From Gemmatimonadota bacterium (GTDB lineage Bacteria > Gemmatimonadota > Gemmatimonadetes > Gemmatimonadales > Gemmatimonadaceae): DNA of 64,000 nt. The notes below the pieces were generated by a model that saw only the letters and a program-made list of their open reading frames with translations, searched no databases and was not told where the DNA came from. The DNA is taken from assembly GCA_028287305.1 (NCBI GenBank), contig JAQBPX010000014.1:310001-374000 (forward strand). The letters are read 5' to 3'. A program made the position numbers and the translations under genes. Shown piece by piece: positions 54,630 through 63,817 of the stretch; positions within the stretch are counted from its first letter, which is position 1, and every line of letters starts with the position of its first letter.

Positions 54630-56296
54630 GCGCCTTGAAGATTTGTCCGCAGTGCGGCACGGAGTACGAGCTGGACCAGCGCTTCTGTCCCAAGGACGGC
54701 ACCACGCTGCGCATGCAGGAGGGGGCCACCGACCTGGTGGGCTCCATCATCGCCGACCGCTACCACGTGCTGCGCAAGCTCGGTGAGGGCGGCATGGGCC
54801 AGGTGTACCTGGCCGAGCACGTGAAGATGGGCCGCAAGAGCGCGGTGAAGGTGATGAACCCGGGGATGGTGAACGACTCGGACGCGATCAGCCGCTTCAA
54901 TCGCGAGGCGAGCAACGCGAGCCGGATCAACCACCCGAACGTCTGCGCCGTGTACGACTTCGGCGAGACGCCCGAGGGGATCATCTACCTCGCGATGGAA
55001 TACATCGAGGGGCAGTCGCTCAACGGGCTGATCGAGGACCAGGGCGCGCTCAACCCGCTGCGCGCCGCGGACATCGCGCGGCAGACGGGCGAGGCGCTGT
55101 CCGTCGCCCACGACATGGGCATCGTGCATCGCGACCTCAAGCCGGACAACATCATGCTCACGAAGAATCGCGACGGCAGCGATTGCGTGAAGGTGGTGGA
55201 CTTCGGCATCGCGAAGGCGGCGAACAGCGAGGCGCAGAAAGTGACGAAGACCGGCCTCGTGGTCGGCACGCCCGAGTACATGAGCCCCGAGCAGCTCGCG
55301 GGCGACAAGCTGGATGGGCGCAGCGACATCTACGCGCTCGGCCTGGTCGCCTTCAACATGCTCACGGGCAAGCTGCCCTTCCCGGCGGAGACCGTGCAGG
55401 AGTCGATGATCATGCGACTCACGGACAAGCCGCGGCAGCTGGCGGAGATGAAGGGCGACACCACCTGGTCGGCGGAAGTGCAGGACGTGCTGAACAAGGC
55501 GCTCGAGCGCGACGCGAGCCTCCGCTACCAGACGGCGAACCAGTTCGGGAAGGAGCTGTACAAGGCGGTCGAGTCGATGCCCGCGAGCGCGATGTCCACC
55601 GACGGGACGATGGTGATGGGGGCGCAGAGCGTGCCCGCCACGCGCATCGCCGCCGCGGTTCCGGGGGCGGCACCGGCAGCGCCGGCGCCGGTGGTGCCGG
55701 CGCCGGGTACGGTGGCGCCGGGGCCCGTGTCGCCGGCCGGCAAGAGCAAGATGCCGCTGATGGCGGGCGGTGGAATCGTGTTGCTCGCTGCGGCGGCCGG
55801 CGCGTTCTTCTTCATGAACAAGGGGAGCGCGGTGAAGCCGGTGGATTCCACGTCACTGCCGGCTGCGGTTTCGCAGGGAAGCCCGTCGGGCACGCAGCAG
55901 GTCGCGTCGAACGCGCCCAGCGGGCAGGCGCCGGCGGCTGATCCGGGAAGGACCGCCACGAAGCTGAACCAGCCGCTGGCGACGCCGAGTGGCGGTGGAG
56001 CGCCTTCCTTCGACGTGGACAATGAGCTCGACCAGGTCGAGCGCATGAAGGTGCTGGACAAGGGCGACGAAGCCGCCGCTGGCCGCGCCATCCCGAGGCT
56101 CGACCTCGTGGAAGCACAGAAGCTCACGAACACGCAGAAGGTGCGCGCGGCGCTCCTGCGCGCCGAGGCGGAAGCCACGCGCAACAATGCGAAAAAGGCC
56201 TGCGACGCGGTCTCCGACGTCGAGGGCCTGTCGAAGGGCACGCCGTTCGAGTCGCGGGTCGCGAACATCATCAAGCTTGCGGACTGCGGTAAGTGA
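54626..56296 (+). CDS. membrane-anchored PknB-type Ser/Thr protein kinase with zinc-ribbon start
   Basis: 556 residues. An N-terminal zinc-ribbon-like motif has three cysteines (C7, C10, C21) and Asp in place of the fourth (CPKD). Kinase domain about 45-310: GEGGMG (53-58), K75, HRDLKPDN (168-175), DFG (192-194), APE-type GTPEYMSPEQLAGD. A Pro/Ala-rich linker precedes a membrane helix (about 376-397) and an exported C-terminal tail of about 150 residues. The GTG start overlaps the FHA gene stop by 4 bp; the PP2C gene overlaps its own stop likewise. Confidence 0.92.
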   Translation: MSALKICPQCGTEYELDQRFCPKDGTTLRMQEGATDLVGSIIADRYHVLRKLGEGGMGQVYLAEHVKMGRKSAVKVMNPGMVNDSDAISRFNREASNASRINHPNVCAVYDFGETPEGIIYLAMEYIEGQSLNGLIEDQGALNPLRAADIARQTGEALSVAHDMGIVHRDLKPDNIMLTKNRDGSDCVKVVDFGIAKAANSEAQKVTKTGLVVGTPEYMSPEQLAGDKLDGRSDIYALGLVAFNMLTGKLPFPAETVQESMIMRLTDKPRQLAEMKGDTTWSAEVQDVLNKALERDASLRYQTANQFGKELYKAVESMPASAMSTDGTMVMGAQSVPATRIAAAVPGAAPAAPAPVVPAPGTVAPGPVSPAGKSKMPLMAGGGIVLLAAAAGAFFFMNKGSAVKPVDSTSLPAAVSQGSPSGTQQVASNAPSGQAPAADPGRTATKLNQPLATPSGGGAPSFDVDNELDQVERMKVLDKGDEAAAGRAIPRLDLVEAQKLTNTQKVRAALLRAEAEATRNNAKKACDAVSDVEGLSKGTPFESRVANIIKLADCGK

Positions 56297-57516
56297 CCGT
56301 CTCCAACCCGACCCCAACCTCGCCCATGACCGGCGCTCGCCGCGGTGACGTGATCGTGCACGTGTTCGGCCGCACCGACGTGGGCCGCACGCGCGAGCAC
56401 AACGAGGACGCGTTCGTCGTCGCCGACCTCACGGCTGACAACGCCTCGCTGCAGCCGCAGGTGCGCACCCACACCAGCGGCGAGCGCGGCACGCTCTTCA
56501 TGGTGGCCGACGGCATGGGGGGCGCCGCCGCCGGCGAGATCGCCAGCGCAATGGCCACCGAGATCGTGCTCCGCGAGCTGCGCGACCAGTGGATGAAGGT
56601 CGCGACCCCCGGCGACGACGAGTTCGCCGGCGCGATCAAGCGCGCCGCCGTGGCCGCCAACCGCGAGATCCACGCATACGCGGCGAACCATCCCGAGTAT
56701 CGCGGCATGGGCACCACGGCCACGATCGCCGGCCTGCTGTCCGACTCGCTCTACCTCGCGCAGGTCGGCGACAGTCGCGCCTACCTCGTGCGCGATGGCG
56801 TGGCGCGGCAGATCACGAAGGACCAGTCGCTGATGCAGAAGCTGATCGAGGCCGGCGAGCTCACGGAGGAAGAGGCGGAGCACAGCGAGCGCCGCAACAT
56901 CATCCTCCAGGCGCTCGGCCCCGAGCAGTCCATCAAGGTGGACCTCACGCACCAGCGCGTCCGCAGGAACGACGTGCTGGTGCTCTGCAGCGACGGGCTC
57001 TCCGGGCAGGTGAGCCGCGACGAGATCTCGCAGGTGATCCGCGAGGAGGCCGACCTGGTCTCGGCGTGCAAGCGGCTCATCGACAAGGCGAACGAGCGCG
57101 GCGGCCCCGACAACATCACGGTGATCGCGGCGCGCTTCGACGGCGAAGGACTCGAATCCGTGTCGCAGGCGGACGAGGTCGGCCATCGGGTGTTCGCGCT
57201 CGCCGACTCGGGACAGTCCCCGGCGGTCGAGCGCCCGCGTGAGACCGGTGGGGGCCGTCCCACCGTGCCGGTCGGCGCGGCTGTCGCGGCGGCGGTGCCC
57301 GATGCGATCACGCTGGAAGTGCCGCCCGCGCAGCGCCCGAGTGCGCCGGTCGCACCGAAGGTCACCGATGCGCGACGCGGCCGGGGCATGACCTGGGCGA
57401 CGCTGCTCTTCGTGGCGCTCGTGATTGCCGCGGGATGGTTCATCTTCCGGACCGCGCGCAAGGTCACTCCCCTGCCATCCACCACATCGCCGGCGGCAGG
57501 CTCGCCACGGAGCTAG
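56293..57516 (+). CDS. PP2C-type Ser/Thr phosphatase, membrane-anchored
   Basis: 407 residues. PP2C motifs in order: REHNEDAFVV, MVADGMGGAAAGEIAS, YRGMGTTATIA, YLAQVGDSRAYLVRDG, LVLCSDGLSGQV and GGPDNITVIA, with the metal-binding aspartates. A C-terminal linker rich in Pro/Ala leads to a membrane helix (about 365-385) near the end (TWATLLFVALVIAAGWFIF). It should reverse the adjacent kinase. The GTG at 56293 overlaps the kinase stop; the first ATG is 33 bp later (MTGARRGDVI) and could also serve. Confidence 0.93.
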   Translation: MTVSNPTPTSPMTGARRGDVIVHVFGRTDVGRTREHNEDAFVVADLTADNASLQPQVRTHTSGERGTLFMVADGMGGAAAGEIASAMATEIVLRELRDQWMKVATPGDDEFAGAIKRAAVAANREIHAYAANHPEYRGMGTTATIAGLLSDSLYLAQVGDSRAYLVRDGVARQITKDQSLMQKLIEAGELTEEEAEHSERRNIILQALGPEQSIKVDLTHQRVRRNDVLVLCSDGLSGQVSRDEISQVIREEADLVSACKRLIDKANERGGPDNITVIAARFDGEGLESVSQADEVGHRVFALADSGQSPAVERPRETGGGRPTVPVGAAVAAAVPDAITLEVPPAQRPSAPVAPKVTDARRGRGMTWATLLFVALVIAAGWFIFRTARKVTPLPSTTSPAAGSPRS

Positions 57517-57520
57517 TGCC

Positions 57521-58915
57521 ATGTCGCTCGAGATCCATGTCCTGAGTGGTGCCAAGGCAGGACAGAAGGTCCGGTTCGACAAGTCAGTCATCGCGCTCGG
57601 GCGTCACCCGATGAGCGACCTGCAGTTCGATCCGGAGCGCGATCTCGACGTCTCCACGCGCCATGCGGAGCTGCGCGGCGTAGATGGCCGCTGGACGGTG
57701 CGCGACGAGGGGAGCACGAACGGCACCTTCGTCAACGGCGTGCGCGTGAATGGCACCGTGGAGCTGCGCAGCGGCGACCTGGTGACGCTGGGACAGGCGG
57801 GCCCGCAGCTCGCCGTGCACATGGCCGATGCGCCGGCGCCCGCAACGCGCGTGTCGTCGCAGGCGCAGCGCGCCTCGGGCCCGCCCGCCACTCCGGTGTC
57901 CGCGCCCCTGCTGCACGCACCCGACCGTCGCCCCACGGTGGAGCGCATCGCCGAGGCCGTGAGCGACCAGACGCGCTCGATCAAGCAGATGCTGCTCGTG
58001 GCCACCGGGGTGGCCGTGCTCGGGGTGGCCATCGCATTCTGGCTGGGTAACCGCGAGAGCGAGAAGCAGGTGCAGCAGATGTCGGACCTGCTCGCCCAGA
58101 ACCAGGCGACGGAGTCGCAGCTGCGCGCGCGGTTGCAGGGCGTCGACACCGCGATGTTCGCGTCCATCCGCCGCTCGAACGACTCGCTGCGCAAGCTCGC
58201 GGCGCGCGAGGGAGCGGCGCCCGAGAAGGCGCTCGAGCTGCGCAACGCGATCACGCGCAACAACATCATGCAGCAGGGGCTCGCCGCGCTCGACCCGAGC
58301 GCGATCTCGCGGCGCAACGATGGAGCGGTCGCGTTCCTGGTGAGCGAGCTCGATGGCAAGCCCTACGGCGGCACCGCGTTCGGCGTGACGGCCAGTGGGC
58401 TGCTGGTGACCAACCGCCACAACGTGAAGAGCGAGACCGGCGCGGCGCCCAGCCGCCTCGTGATCAAGTTCGCGAACACCGCGCAGTGGGTGCCCGCGCA
58501 CGTGGTGAAGGTGAGCGAGCAGGACGACATGGACGTCGCGCTCGTGCAGCTCGACGTGCCGGGCACGTACCCGGTGGTCGCGGGCGTGAGCGGCCCCACC
58601 AGCGGCTCGCTCCAACCGGGGGCCGGCGTGGTGGTGATCGGCTTCCCGCACTCGCTCGACCTGCCGATGGACGGCGCGAAGGTGAACACCACGCTGCAGG
58701 GCGGCATGGTGAGCAAGCACATTCCCAGCCTGCTGCAGATCGACTCGTACGCGGGCCACGGTTCGAGCGGCAGCCCGGTGTTCGACTCGCGCGGCTACGT
58801 GGTGGGCGTGGTGTGGGGCGGCGCCGCCGAGAGCGGCGGCAAGATCGTGTACGCCGTGCCGAGCGATCGCCTGGCGGAGTTCCTGCCGGCTGAGGCGAAG
58901 GGGATCGTTCGCTAG
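57521..58915 (+). CDS. FHA-domain, membrane-anchored trypsin-like serine protease
   Basis: 464 residues. FHA domain (about 1-100, ALGRHP, STRHAEL, DEGSTNGTF), a linker, a membrane helix (157-175) and a predicted coiled stretch, then a trypsin-like protease domain (about 265-460): H300 in VTNRHNV, D338 in QDDMDVALVQL and S416 in GHGSSGSPV. The usual motif TNAHVV is TNRHNV here. The FHA part should face the cytoplasm and the protease the periplasm, so a phosphorylation signal inside could control protease activity outside (inference). 4 bp after the PP2C gene; 21 bp before repeat copy 3. Confidence 0.88.
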   Translation: MSLEIHVLSGAKAGQKVRFDKSVIALGRHPMSDLQFDPERDLDVSTRHAELRGVDGRWTVRDEGSTNGTFVNGVRVNGTVELRSGDLVTLGQAGPQLAVHMADAPAPATRVSSQAQRASGPPATPVSAPLLHAPDRRPTVERIAEAVSDQTRSIKQMLLVATGVAVLGVAIAFWLGNRESEKQVQQMSDLLAQNQATESQLRARLQGVDTAMFASIRRSNDSLRKLAAREGAAPEKALELRNAITRNNIMQQGLAALDPSAISRRNDGAVAFLVSELDGKPYGGTAFGVTASGLLVTNRHNVKSETGAAPSRLVIKFANTAQWVPAHVVKVSEQDDMDVALVQLDVPGTYPVVAGVSGPTSGSLQPGAGVVVIGFPHSLDLPMDGAKVNTTLQGGMVSKHIPSLLQIDSYAGHGSSGSPVFDSRGYVVGVVWGGAAESGGKIVYAVPSDRLAEFLPAEAKGIVR

Positions 58916-58936
58916 GGCCAGGCGCGCGGGGGCTCG

Positions 58937-59166
58937 GCGCGCTCCACACGTAGTGGTCTGTTGGCGCACTCGCGACCTGGCAACCGCAACAGCAACAGCA
59001 CAACCTTTGTAACGGCACACCCATCGGGTTCGAGCTCGATGGGTGTGCTTTTATCAAGGCGCTGTAGTTGACCTGTCCGCGGAATTCCGTATCAGTGGTT
59101 CCGCGGCCGTTTCCGTTGGAACCACGATCGCGAGTTCGCCAGGAGACCAATACGTGTGGAGCGCGC
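58937..59166 (+). repeat. palindromic intergenic element, copy 3
   Basis: 230 bp with ends gcgcgctccacacgta (58937-58952) and tacgtgtggagcgcgc (59151-59166), perfect inverted repeats of 16 bp. Shorter and more diverged inside than copies 1 and 2; it retains a CAACAG-rich run, CTTTG before the hairpin and CCGCGGAATTCCG after it. Orientation is the same as copy 2. It lies between convergent genes, 21 bp after the FHA-protease stop and about 5 bp before the anmK stop. Confidence 0.82.
59015..59052 (+). terminator. central hairpin of repeat copy 3, plus-strand terminator
   Basis: GCACACCCATCG/CGATGGGTGTGC stem (59015-59048) followed by TTTT (59049-59052). Placed to end transcription of the FHA-protease operon. 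Confidence 0.78.
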
Positions 59167-59171
59167 CAGGG

Positions 59172-60296
59172 CTACGCCGGCGTCAGCTTCCCGAGTATGC
59201 GCGGCCCCTTCGCGCCGGTCGCGCGCGGCACGTTGCCGGGAAGGCCTTCCAGGTGCAGGTGCGCGAGCAGCGCGAACGCGACCGCTTCCTTGGCCTCGCC
59301 GTCGAAGTAGAAGTCCTCGAAGCGGCGCACGGTCAGCGGCGCGATCTCCCGCTCCAGCATCGCGAGCAGCACCGGATTCGCCGCGCCCCCGCCCGACACC
59401 AGCACCTCCTCCACCGGCTCCGGCAGGAAGCGGCGGTAGGCATCCGCGATGCTGCGCGCGGTAAGCAGCGTGGCGCTCGCAATGATGTCCTCGTCGCGCA
59501 CGGCAACATCCACCTCGCGGCAGCGCGCCATGAATCGCTCGATGTAGGCGGCGTCGAACAGCTCGCGACCGGTGGACTTGGGCGGTGGGGCCAGGAAGTA
59601 CGGCGCGGCGAGCATCTCCTGCACCACCGGCACGAGCGGCGTGCCCGCGGCGGCCAGGGCGCCATTCACGTCATAGCGCATGTCCGTGCGCAGCCGGCGC
59701 ACCACGCCGTCCACCACGTTCACTCCCGGTCCGGTGTCGAAGGCGCGCACGCCGCTCGCGTCGCCGCCGGGCGGGACGACGGTCACGTTGCCGATCCCGC
59801 CGATGTTCTGCAGCGCGCGCCAGCCGCTCCCCGAAAAGCAGAGCGCGTCTGCCATCGGCACCAGCGGCGCCCCCTGCCCCGCCGCCGCCACGTCGCGCAC
59901 CCGAAAGTCCGAGATCACCGGGATGCCGCAGCGCTCGGCGATCACCGCGCTCTCTCCCCACTGCCACGTGGAATGACCGGGCTCGTGCCAGAGCGTCTGT
60001 CCGTGCGACGCGATCGCCCGCACGTCCTCGCGCGACACGCCGGCATCCGCCAGCACCGCCACCGCGGCCTCGGCCAGCCAGCCGCCGAGATCGGCGGAGA
60101 GGCGGCAGTACTCGCGCGCCGAGCCACCCTCCATGGCGGCGAGCAGGCGCGCACGCTGCGCCGTGTCGTACGGCAGCACCCGGAACGCGAGCAGCTCCGG
60201 CACGAGTGACGCACCGTCCGCCTCGCGGAAGCGCACCACGGCGGCCGAGATGCCGTCCAGCGAAGTGCCCGACATCAACCCGACGTACGCCTTCAT
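59172..60296 (-). CDS. anmK: anhydro-N-acetylmuramic acid kinase
   Basis: 374 residues of the ASKHA-type sugar kinase family. It phosphorylates and opens 1,6-anhydro-MurNAc to MurNAc-6-phosphate in peptidoglycan recycling. Features: GLMSGTSLDGISAAVV (7-22), ALQNIGGIGNVT, RAFDTGPGVNVVDG and VLVSGGGAANPVLL. The start ATG at 60294-60296 overlaps the murQ stop by 4 bp. murQ-anmK order means MurNAc-6-P made by AnmK is passed to MurQ. Its stop lies only 5 bp from repeat copy 3. Confidence 0.95.
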   Translation of the reverse strand: MKAYVGLMSGTSLDGISAAVVRFREADGASLVPELLAFRVLPYDTAQRARLLAAMEGGSAREYCRLSADLGGWLAEAAVAVLADAGVSREDVRAIASHGQTLWHEPGHSTWQWGESAVIAERCGIPVISDFRVRDVAAAGQGAPLVPMADALCFSGSGWRALQNIGGIGNVTVVPPGGDASGVRAFDTGPGVNVVDGVVRRLRTDMRYDVNGALAAAGTPLVPVVQEMLAAPYFLAPPPKSTGRELFDAAYIERFMARCREVDVAVRDEDIIASATLLTARSIADAYRRFLPEPVEEVLVSGGGAANPVLLAMLEREIAPLTVRRFEDFYFDGEAKEAVAFALLAHLHLEGLPGNVPRATGAKGPRILGKLTPA

Positions 60297-61213
60297 GTGA
60301 TGTCCGGCGGCGCGCGGTTCACCACGCGACGGATCACGCCGCCCGCCTGCTCGAGCGCAGCGGCGGCCGCGGCGGCATCCACGCCGAGCAGGTGCATCAC
60401 GATCGCGACCTTCACCTCCCCGCCGGCGCGCAGGAGCAGCGCGCGCGATTCCTCGCGCCCGAGCTCCGTCACCTCCGACACGATGCGCTCGCTGCGGTCG
60501 CGCAGCTTGTCGTTGCTCGCGCGCACGTCGACCATCAGGTTGCCCCAGGTCTTGCCGAGGCGGATCATCGCGCCCGTGGTGATCATGTTGAGCACCAGCT
60601 TGGTGGCGGTGCCCGCCTTCATGCGCGTGGAGCCCGTCACGGCCTCGGGCCCCGTTGCGGGCACGATGAGGATGTCCGCCGCGGCGCGCATCGCGCCGGG
60701 CGGAGGCGTGCACGCGACGAGCGCCGTGCTGGCACCCACTGAGCGCGCATGCTCCAGCGCGCGTTGCACGTAGGGCGTGGTGCCCGAGGCGGCAATGCCC
60801 ACCACGAAATCTCCCGCGCGAACGCCCGCGGCCGCCAGGTCCTCCACCGCTCCCTCCACGCGATCCTCCGCGCCTTCCTGCGAGCGGGTGAGCGCCGCAT
60901 GCCCACCGGCGATGATCCCCTGCACCATCTGCGGGTCGGTGCCGAAGGTGGGCGGACACTCGGACGCGTCGAGCACGCCGAGCCGCCCCGACGTGCCCGC
61001 GCCCACGTAGAACAACCGGCCCCCGGCGCGAAAAGTCTTCTCCGCCTCGGCGATGGCGCGCGCGATCGGCTCGCGTTCGCGCGCCACGGCACCGGGCACG
61101 CTTGCATCCTCCGCCGACATCAGGTCGACGATCTCGAGCGGGCTCGCGAGGTCGATCTCGACCGTGCGCGGATTGCGCTGCTCGGTGGTGCGCGGATCGG
61201 CGATGCGGGCCAC
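60293..61213 (-). CDS. murQ: N-acetylmuramic acid 6-phosphate etherase
   Basis: 306 residues, a SIS-domain enzyme that removes lactate from MurNAc-6-phosphate to give GlcNAc-6-phosphate. Features: TEQRNPRTVEIDLASPLEIV, FYVGAGTSGRLGVLDASECPPTFG (SIS phosphate loop and catalytic Glu), TGSTRMKAGTATKLVLNMI. The GTG at 61211-61213 is chosen because VARIADPRTTEQRNP gives the usual length; the open frame upstream lacks family sequence. It is divergent from the barrel-protein gene 71 bp away. Confidence 0.93.
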   Translation of the reverse strand: MARIADPRTTEQRNPRTVEIDLASPLEIVDLMSAEDASVPGAVAREREPIARAIAEAEKTFRAGGRLFYVGAGTSGRLGVLDASECPPTFGTDPQMVQGIIAGGHAALTRSQEGAEDRVEGAVEDLAAAGVRAGDFVVGIAASGTTPYVQRALEHARSVGASTALVACTPPPGAMRAAADILIVPATGPEAVTGSTRMKAGTATKLVLNMITTGAMIRLGKTWGNLMVDVRASNDKLRDRSERIVSEVTELGREESRALLLRAGGEVKVAIVMHLLGVDAAAAAAALEQAGGVIRRVVNRAPPDIT

Positions 61214-61284
61214 GGCGTGGGAGCGCGGGTGAGTGCAGCGGGGAGCGTCCTGTCGCCCCCCGAATGGCTGGGCTAACTTACCGC

Positions 61285-61950
61285 ATGCGCCGAGTCCTGT
61301 CATTCCTCGTGGTGCTCATCGCCGGCACCATCACCGCCGCGCCCCTCTCGGCGCAGATCATCCAGCCGGCGCGCCGCATGTTCGACCCCGGTATCTGGGT
61401 GTCCTTCGGGGTGGGGTTGCTCAACGTGCAGGCGATCGACGACCCCGCAACGAGCTCGACGTGGGCATTCGCCGCGGGCAGCACGCAGTACCGCGCCACC
61501 CTCGAGAAGGCGCTCGGCGGCGGCACGAGCATCGGTGTCACCGGGGGCATCGCGCGAGCGGGCATGACGTACGCGAGCGCGAGCCTCGCCTGCCTGAACG
61601 GGTGCGATGCGGACGCCGACGTCACGCAGCTCTTCGCGACCTTTCGCGCCGGCGGCACGCGCGGCTTCCACCAGGTGCTCGAGCTCTCGGCGGGCACCAC
61701 GCTCTTCTCGAACTTCAAGCAGCGAAGCTCGGGCGCGAAGCTGGCGCCGACGCAGGCGGTGAACGACTTCAGCTTCGCCTTCGGCTACGGATTCGGCTAC
61801 GCGCTCTCGCAGACCACGCAGGTCTCCGTGGTGCAGGACATCGGCACCATGCTGCATCGCCACAGCGGCTCGAACGCGAGCAACAACAGCACCCCGAGAT
61901 TCTCCGGCACGCGCATCGGCGTGCGCTTCGGGCTCGGGGAACGCCGATGA
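61285..61950 (+). CDS. putative outer-membrane beta-barrel protein
   Basis: 221 residues with a clear signal peptide (MRRVLSFLVVLIAGTITAAPLSAQ). The mature part is built of alternating strands (TQYRATLEKALGGGTSIGVTGGIA, FSFAFGYGFGYALSQTTQVSVVQDIG) and ends IGVRFGLGERR, the style of a small outer-membrane barrel. No family recognised with confidence. It overlaps the following gamma-glutamyltransferase gene by 4 bp (ATGA), so the two are translated together. Two cysteines in CLNGCDADAD may form a disulphide. Confidence 0.72.
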   Translation: MRRVLSFLVVLIAGTITAAPLSAQIIQPARRMFDPGIWVSFGVGLLNVQAIDDPATSSTWAFAAGSTQYRATLEKALGGGTSIGVTGGIARAGMTYASASLACLNGCDADADVTQLFATFRAGGTRGFHQVLELSAGTTLFSNFKQRSSGAKLAPTQAVNDFSFAFGYGFGYALSQTTQVSVVQDIGTMLHRHSGSNASNNSTPRFSGTRIGVRFGLGERR

Positions 61951-63740
61951 AGCGCGCGTGGCTCGCGACGGTCACCCTGCTCATGTCCTGCCACAACACG
62001 CCTCCGCACAGCTGGGCACTCTCGAGCTCCGCCGGCTCCACCGACCTCGACGCGCGCCATCCGCTGCCCACCGGCGGCAGCTACGCGCCGGCCGATGCAC
62101 GACCGGTATTTCCCGCGGGTTGGTACTACCCTGCTGGTGCTCGCGCCGAGTTCGCCGCGCACGCGATGGTCGCGTCGGAGGCGCCGCTCGCCACCGATGC
62201 CGGCCTCGAGGTGATGCGCGCGGGTGGCAATGCCGTGGATGCCGCGGTGGCCGTGGGCTTCGCGCTGGCCGTGGTCTACCCGCAGGCCGGCAACATCGGC
62301 GGCGGCGGCTACATGGTGATCCATCTCGCCGACGGGCGCGACGCGACCATCGACTATCGCGAGGTGGCGCCTGCCGCGAGTTCGCGCGACATGTTCCTGG
62401 ACGCCGCCGGCAAGCTGACCGACGACCGCCTCGTGGGGCCGCGCGCGTCCGGCGTGCCCGGCGCGGTGGCGGGCCTCGTCGCGGCGCAGGCGAAGTATGG
62501 CGCGCTCAAGCTCGCGGACGTCATGGCGCCCGCGATTCGCTATGCGCGCGAGGGAATCGCGGTGGACGCGGACCTCGCAAGCTCGCTGTCCTCGCACCGG
62601 GAATACCTCAGCCAGGGGCGCGCGACGGAGGTGTTCTTCCGCGACGGCGCGCCGCTCCAGCAGGGCGCACGGCTCAGGCAGGAAGCGCTGGCGCGCACGC
62701 TGTCGGCCATCGCGCGCGATGGCGCCGATGGCTTCTATCGCGGCGAGGTGGCCGGCCACATCGCGAGCGAGCTGCACGCTCTCGGCGGACTGGTCACGGA
62801 GCAGGACCTCGCTGGCTATGCGCCGGTGTGGCGCGAGCCGCTGCGCAACAGCTTCCGCGGGTATCGCGTGATCGGGATGCCGCCCTCGTCGTCGGGGGGC
62901 ATCACCGTGGCGGAGACGATGAACATCCTCGCGGGATACCCGACGCTGGCCGCGTGGGGCACGCCCGAGTACGCGCACATCCTGTCGGCTGCCTTCCAGC
63001 GCGCCTTCATCGACCGCAACTCGAAGCTCGCCGACCCTGCGTTCGCGCCGGTTCCGGTGGCGCTGCTCATCAGTCGGGAGCATGCGGATCGCTGGCGCGC
63101 CACCATCGAGCCGAACCGCGCGACGCCCACGCCCGCGCTGGCGGGCATGCTGCGCGAGGGAATGGAGACCACGCACTACTCGGTGGTGGACGCCATGGGG
63201 AACGCGGTGGCGACGACCACCACGCTCAATGAGCTGTATGGGTCGGCCGTGTACCTGGCGCGCAGCGGTTTCTTCCTGAACGACGAGCTCGACGATTTCG
63301 CCGCCGCGCCGGGACAGGCCAACATGTTCGGCCTGGTGCAAGGTGAGGCGAACGCCATCGCGCCAGGCAAGCGACCGCTGAGCGCCATGTCACCCACGAT
63401 CGTGCTCGACGCCGACGGCAAGGTGTTCATGGTGGCCGGCGCGCGCGGCGGGCCGCGCATCATCACGGGCACCACGCAGGTGCTGCTCAACGTGCTGGAG
63501 CACCACATGACGCTGGCGGATGCGGTGAGCGCGCCACGCATCCATCACCAGGCGCTGCCGGACGTAATCGGCTTCGAGCAGCGCGGCCTGGACGCTGCGT
63601 CGCTGCAGGCGCTCACCGGCTTCGGCTACACCGTGAAGGAGCGCACGAACGTCGGCGTGGTGGAAGCGATCCTGCGCGTCCGCGGCGGATGGCAGGGGGT
63701 GGCGGATCCGCGGGCTGGGGGGAAAGCGAGCGGGTATTGA
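61947..63740 (+). CDS. ggt: gamma-glutamyltransferase
   Basis: 597 residues with a lipoprotein-like signal (LLMSC, C15). It is exported, cuts itself into two chains and transfers or hydrolyses gamma-glutamyl groups, mainly of glutathione. Motifs: GGNAVDAAVAVGFALAVVYPQ, NIGGGGYMVI, the processing and nucleophile site at T408 in TTHYSVVD, RPLSAMSPTIV and GARGGPRIITGT. The ATG at 61947 overlaps the barrel-protein stop. Family assignment is firm; the order after an outer-membrane protein gene suggests periplasmic work. Confidence 0.94.
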   Translation: MKRAWLATVTLLMSCHNTPPHSWALSSSAGSTDLDARHPLPTGGSYAPADARPVFPAGWYYPAGARAEFAAHAMVASEAPLATDAGLEVMRAGGNAVDAAVAVGFALAVVYPQAGNIGGGGYMVIHLADGRDATIDYREVAPAASSRDMFLDAAGKLTDDRLVGPRASGVPGAVAGLVAAQAKYGALKLADVMAPAIRYAREGIAVDADLASSLSSHREYLSQGRATEVFFRDGAPLQQGARLRQEALARTLSAIARDGADGFYRGEVAGHIASELHALGGLVTEQDLAGYAPVWREPLRNSFRGYRVIGMPPSSSGGITVAETMNILAGYPTLAAWGTPEYAHILSAAFQRAFIDRNSKLADPAFAPVPVALLISREHADRWRATIEPNRATPTPALAGMLREGMETTHYSVVDAMGNAVATTTTLNELYGSAVYLARSGFFLNDELDDFAAAPGQANMFGLVQGEANAIAPGKRPLSAMSPTIVLDADGKVFMVAGARGGPRIITGTTQVLLNVLEHHMTLADAVSAPRIHHQALPDVIGFEQRGLDAASLQALTGFGYTVKERTNVGVVEAILRVRGGWQGVADPRAGGKASGY

Positions 63741-63757
63741 GGGGCTGAGGAGAACGG

Positions 63758-63796
63758 AAAAGGGGGCACGGGACTGATGTCCCGTGCCCCCTTTTT
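63758..63796. terminator. bidirectional terminator after ggt
   Basis: Stem of 17 bp (aaaagggggcacgggac at 63758-63774 with its complement 63779-63795), 4-nt loop. It has AAAA on its left and TTTTT on its right, so it can end both ggt (+) and the partial gene to the right (-). Confidence 0.9.
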
Positions 63797-63817
63797 CCCG
63801 ATTCCTGAATCCCGCAG

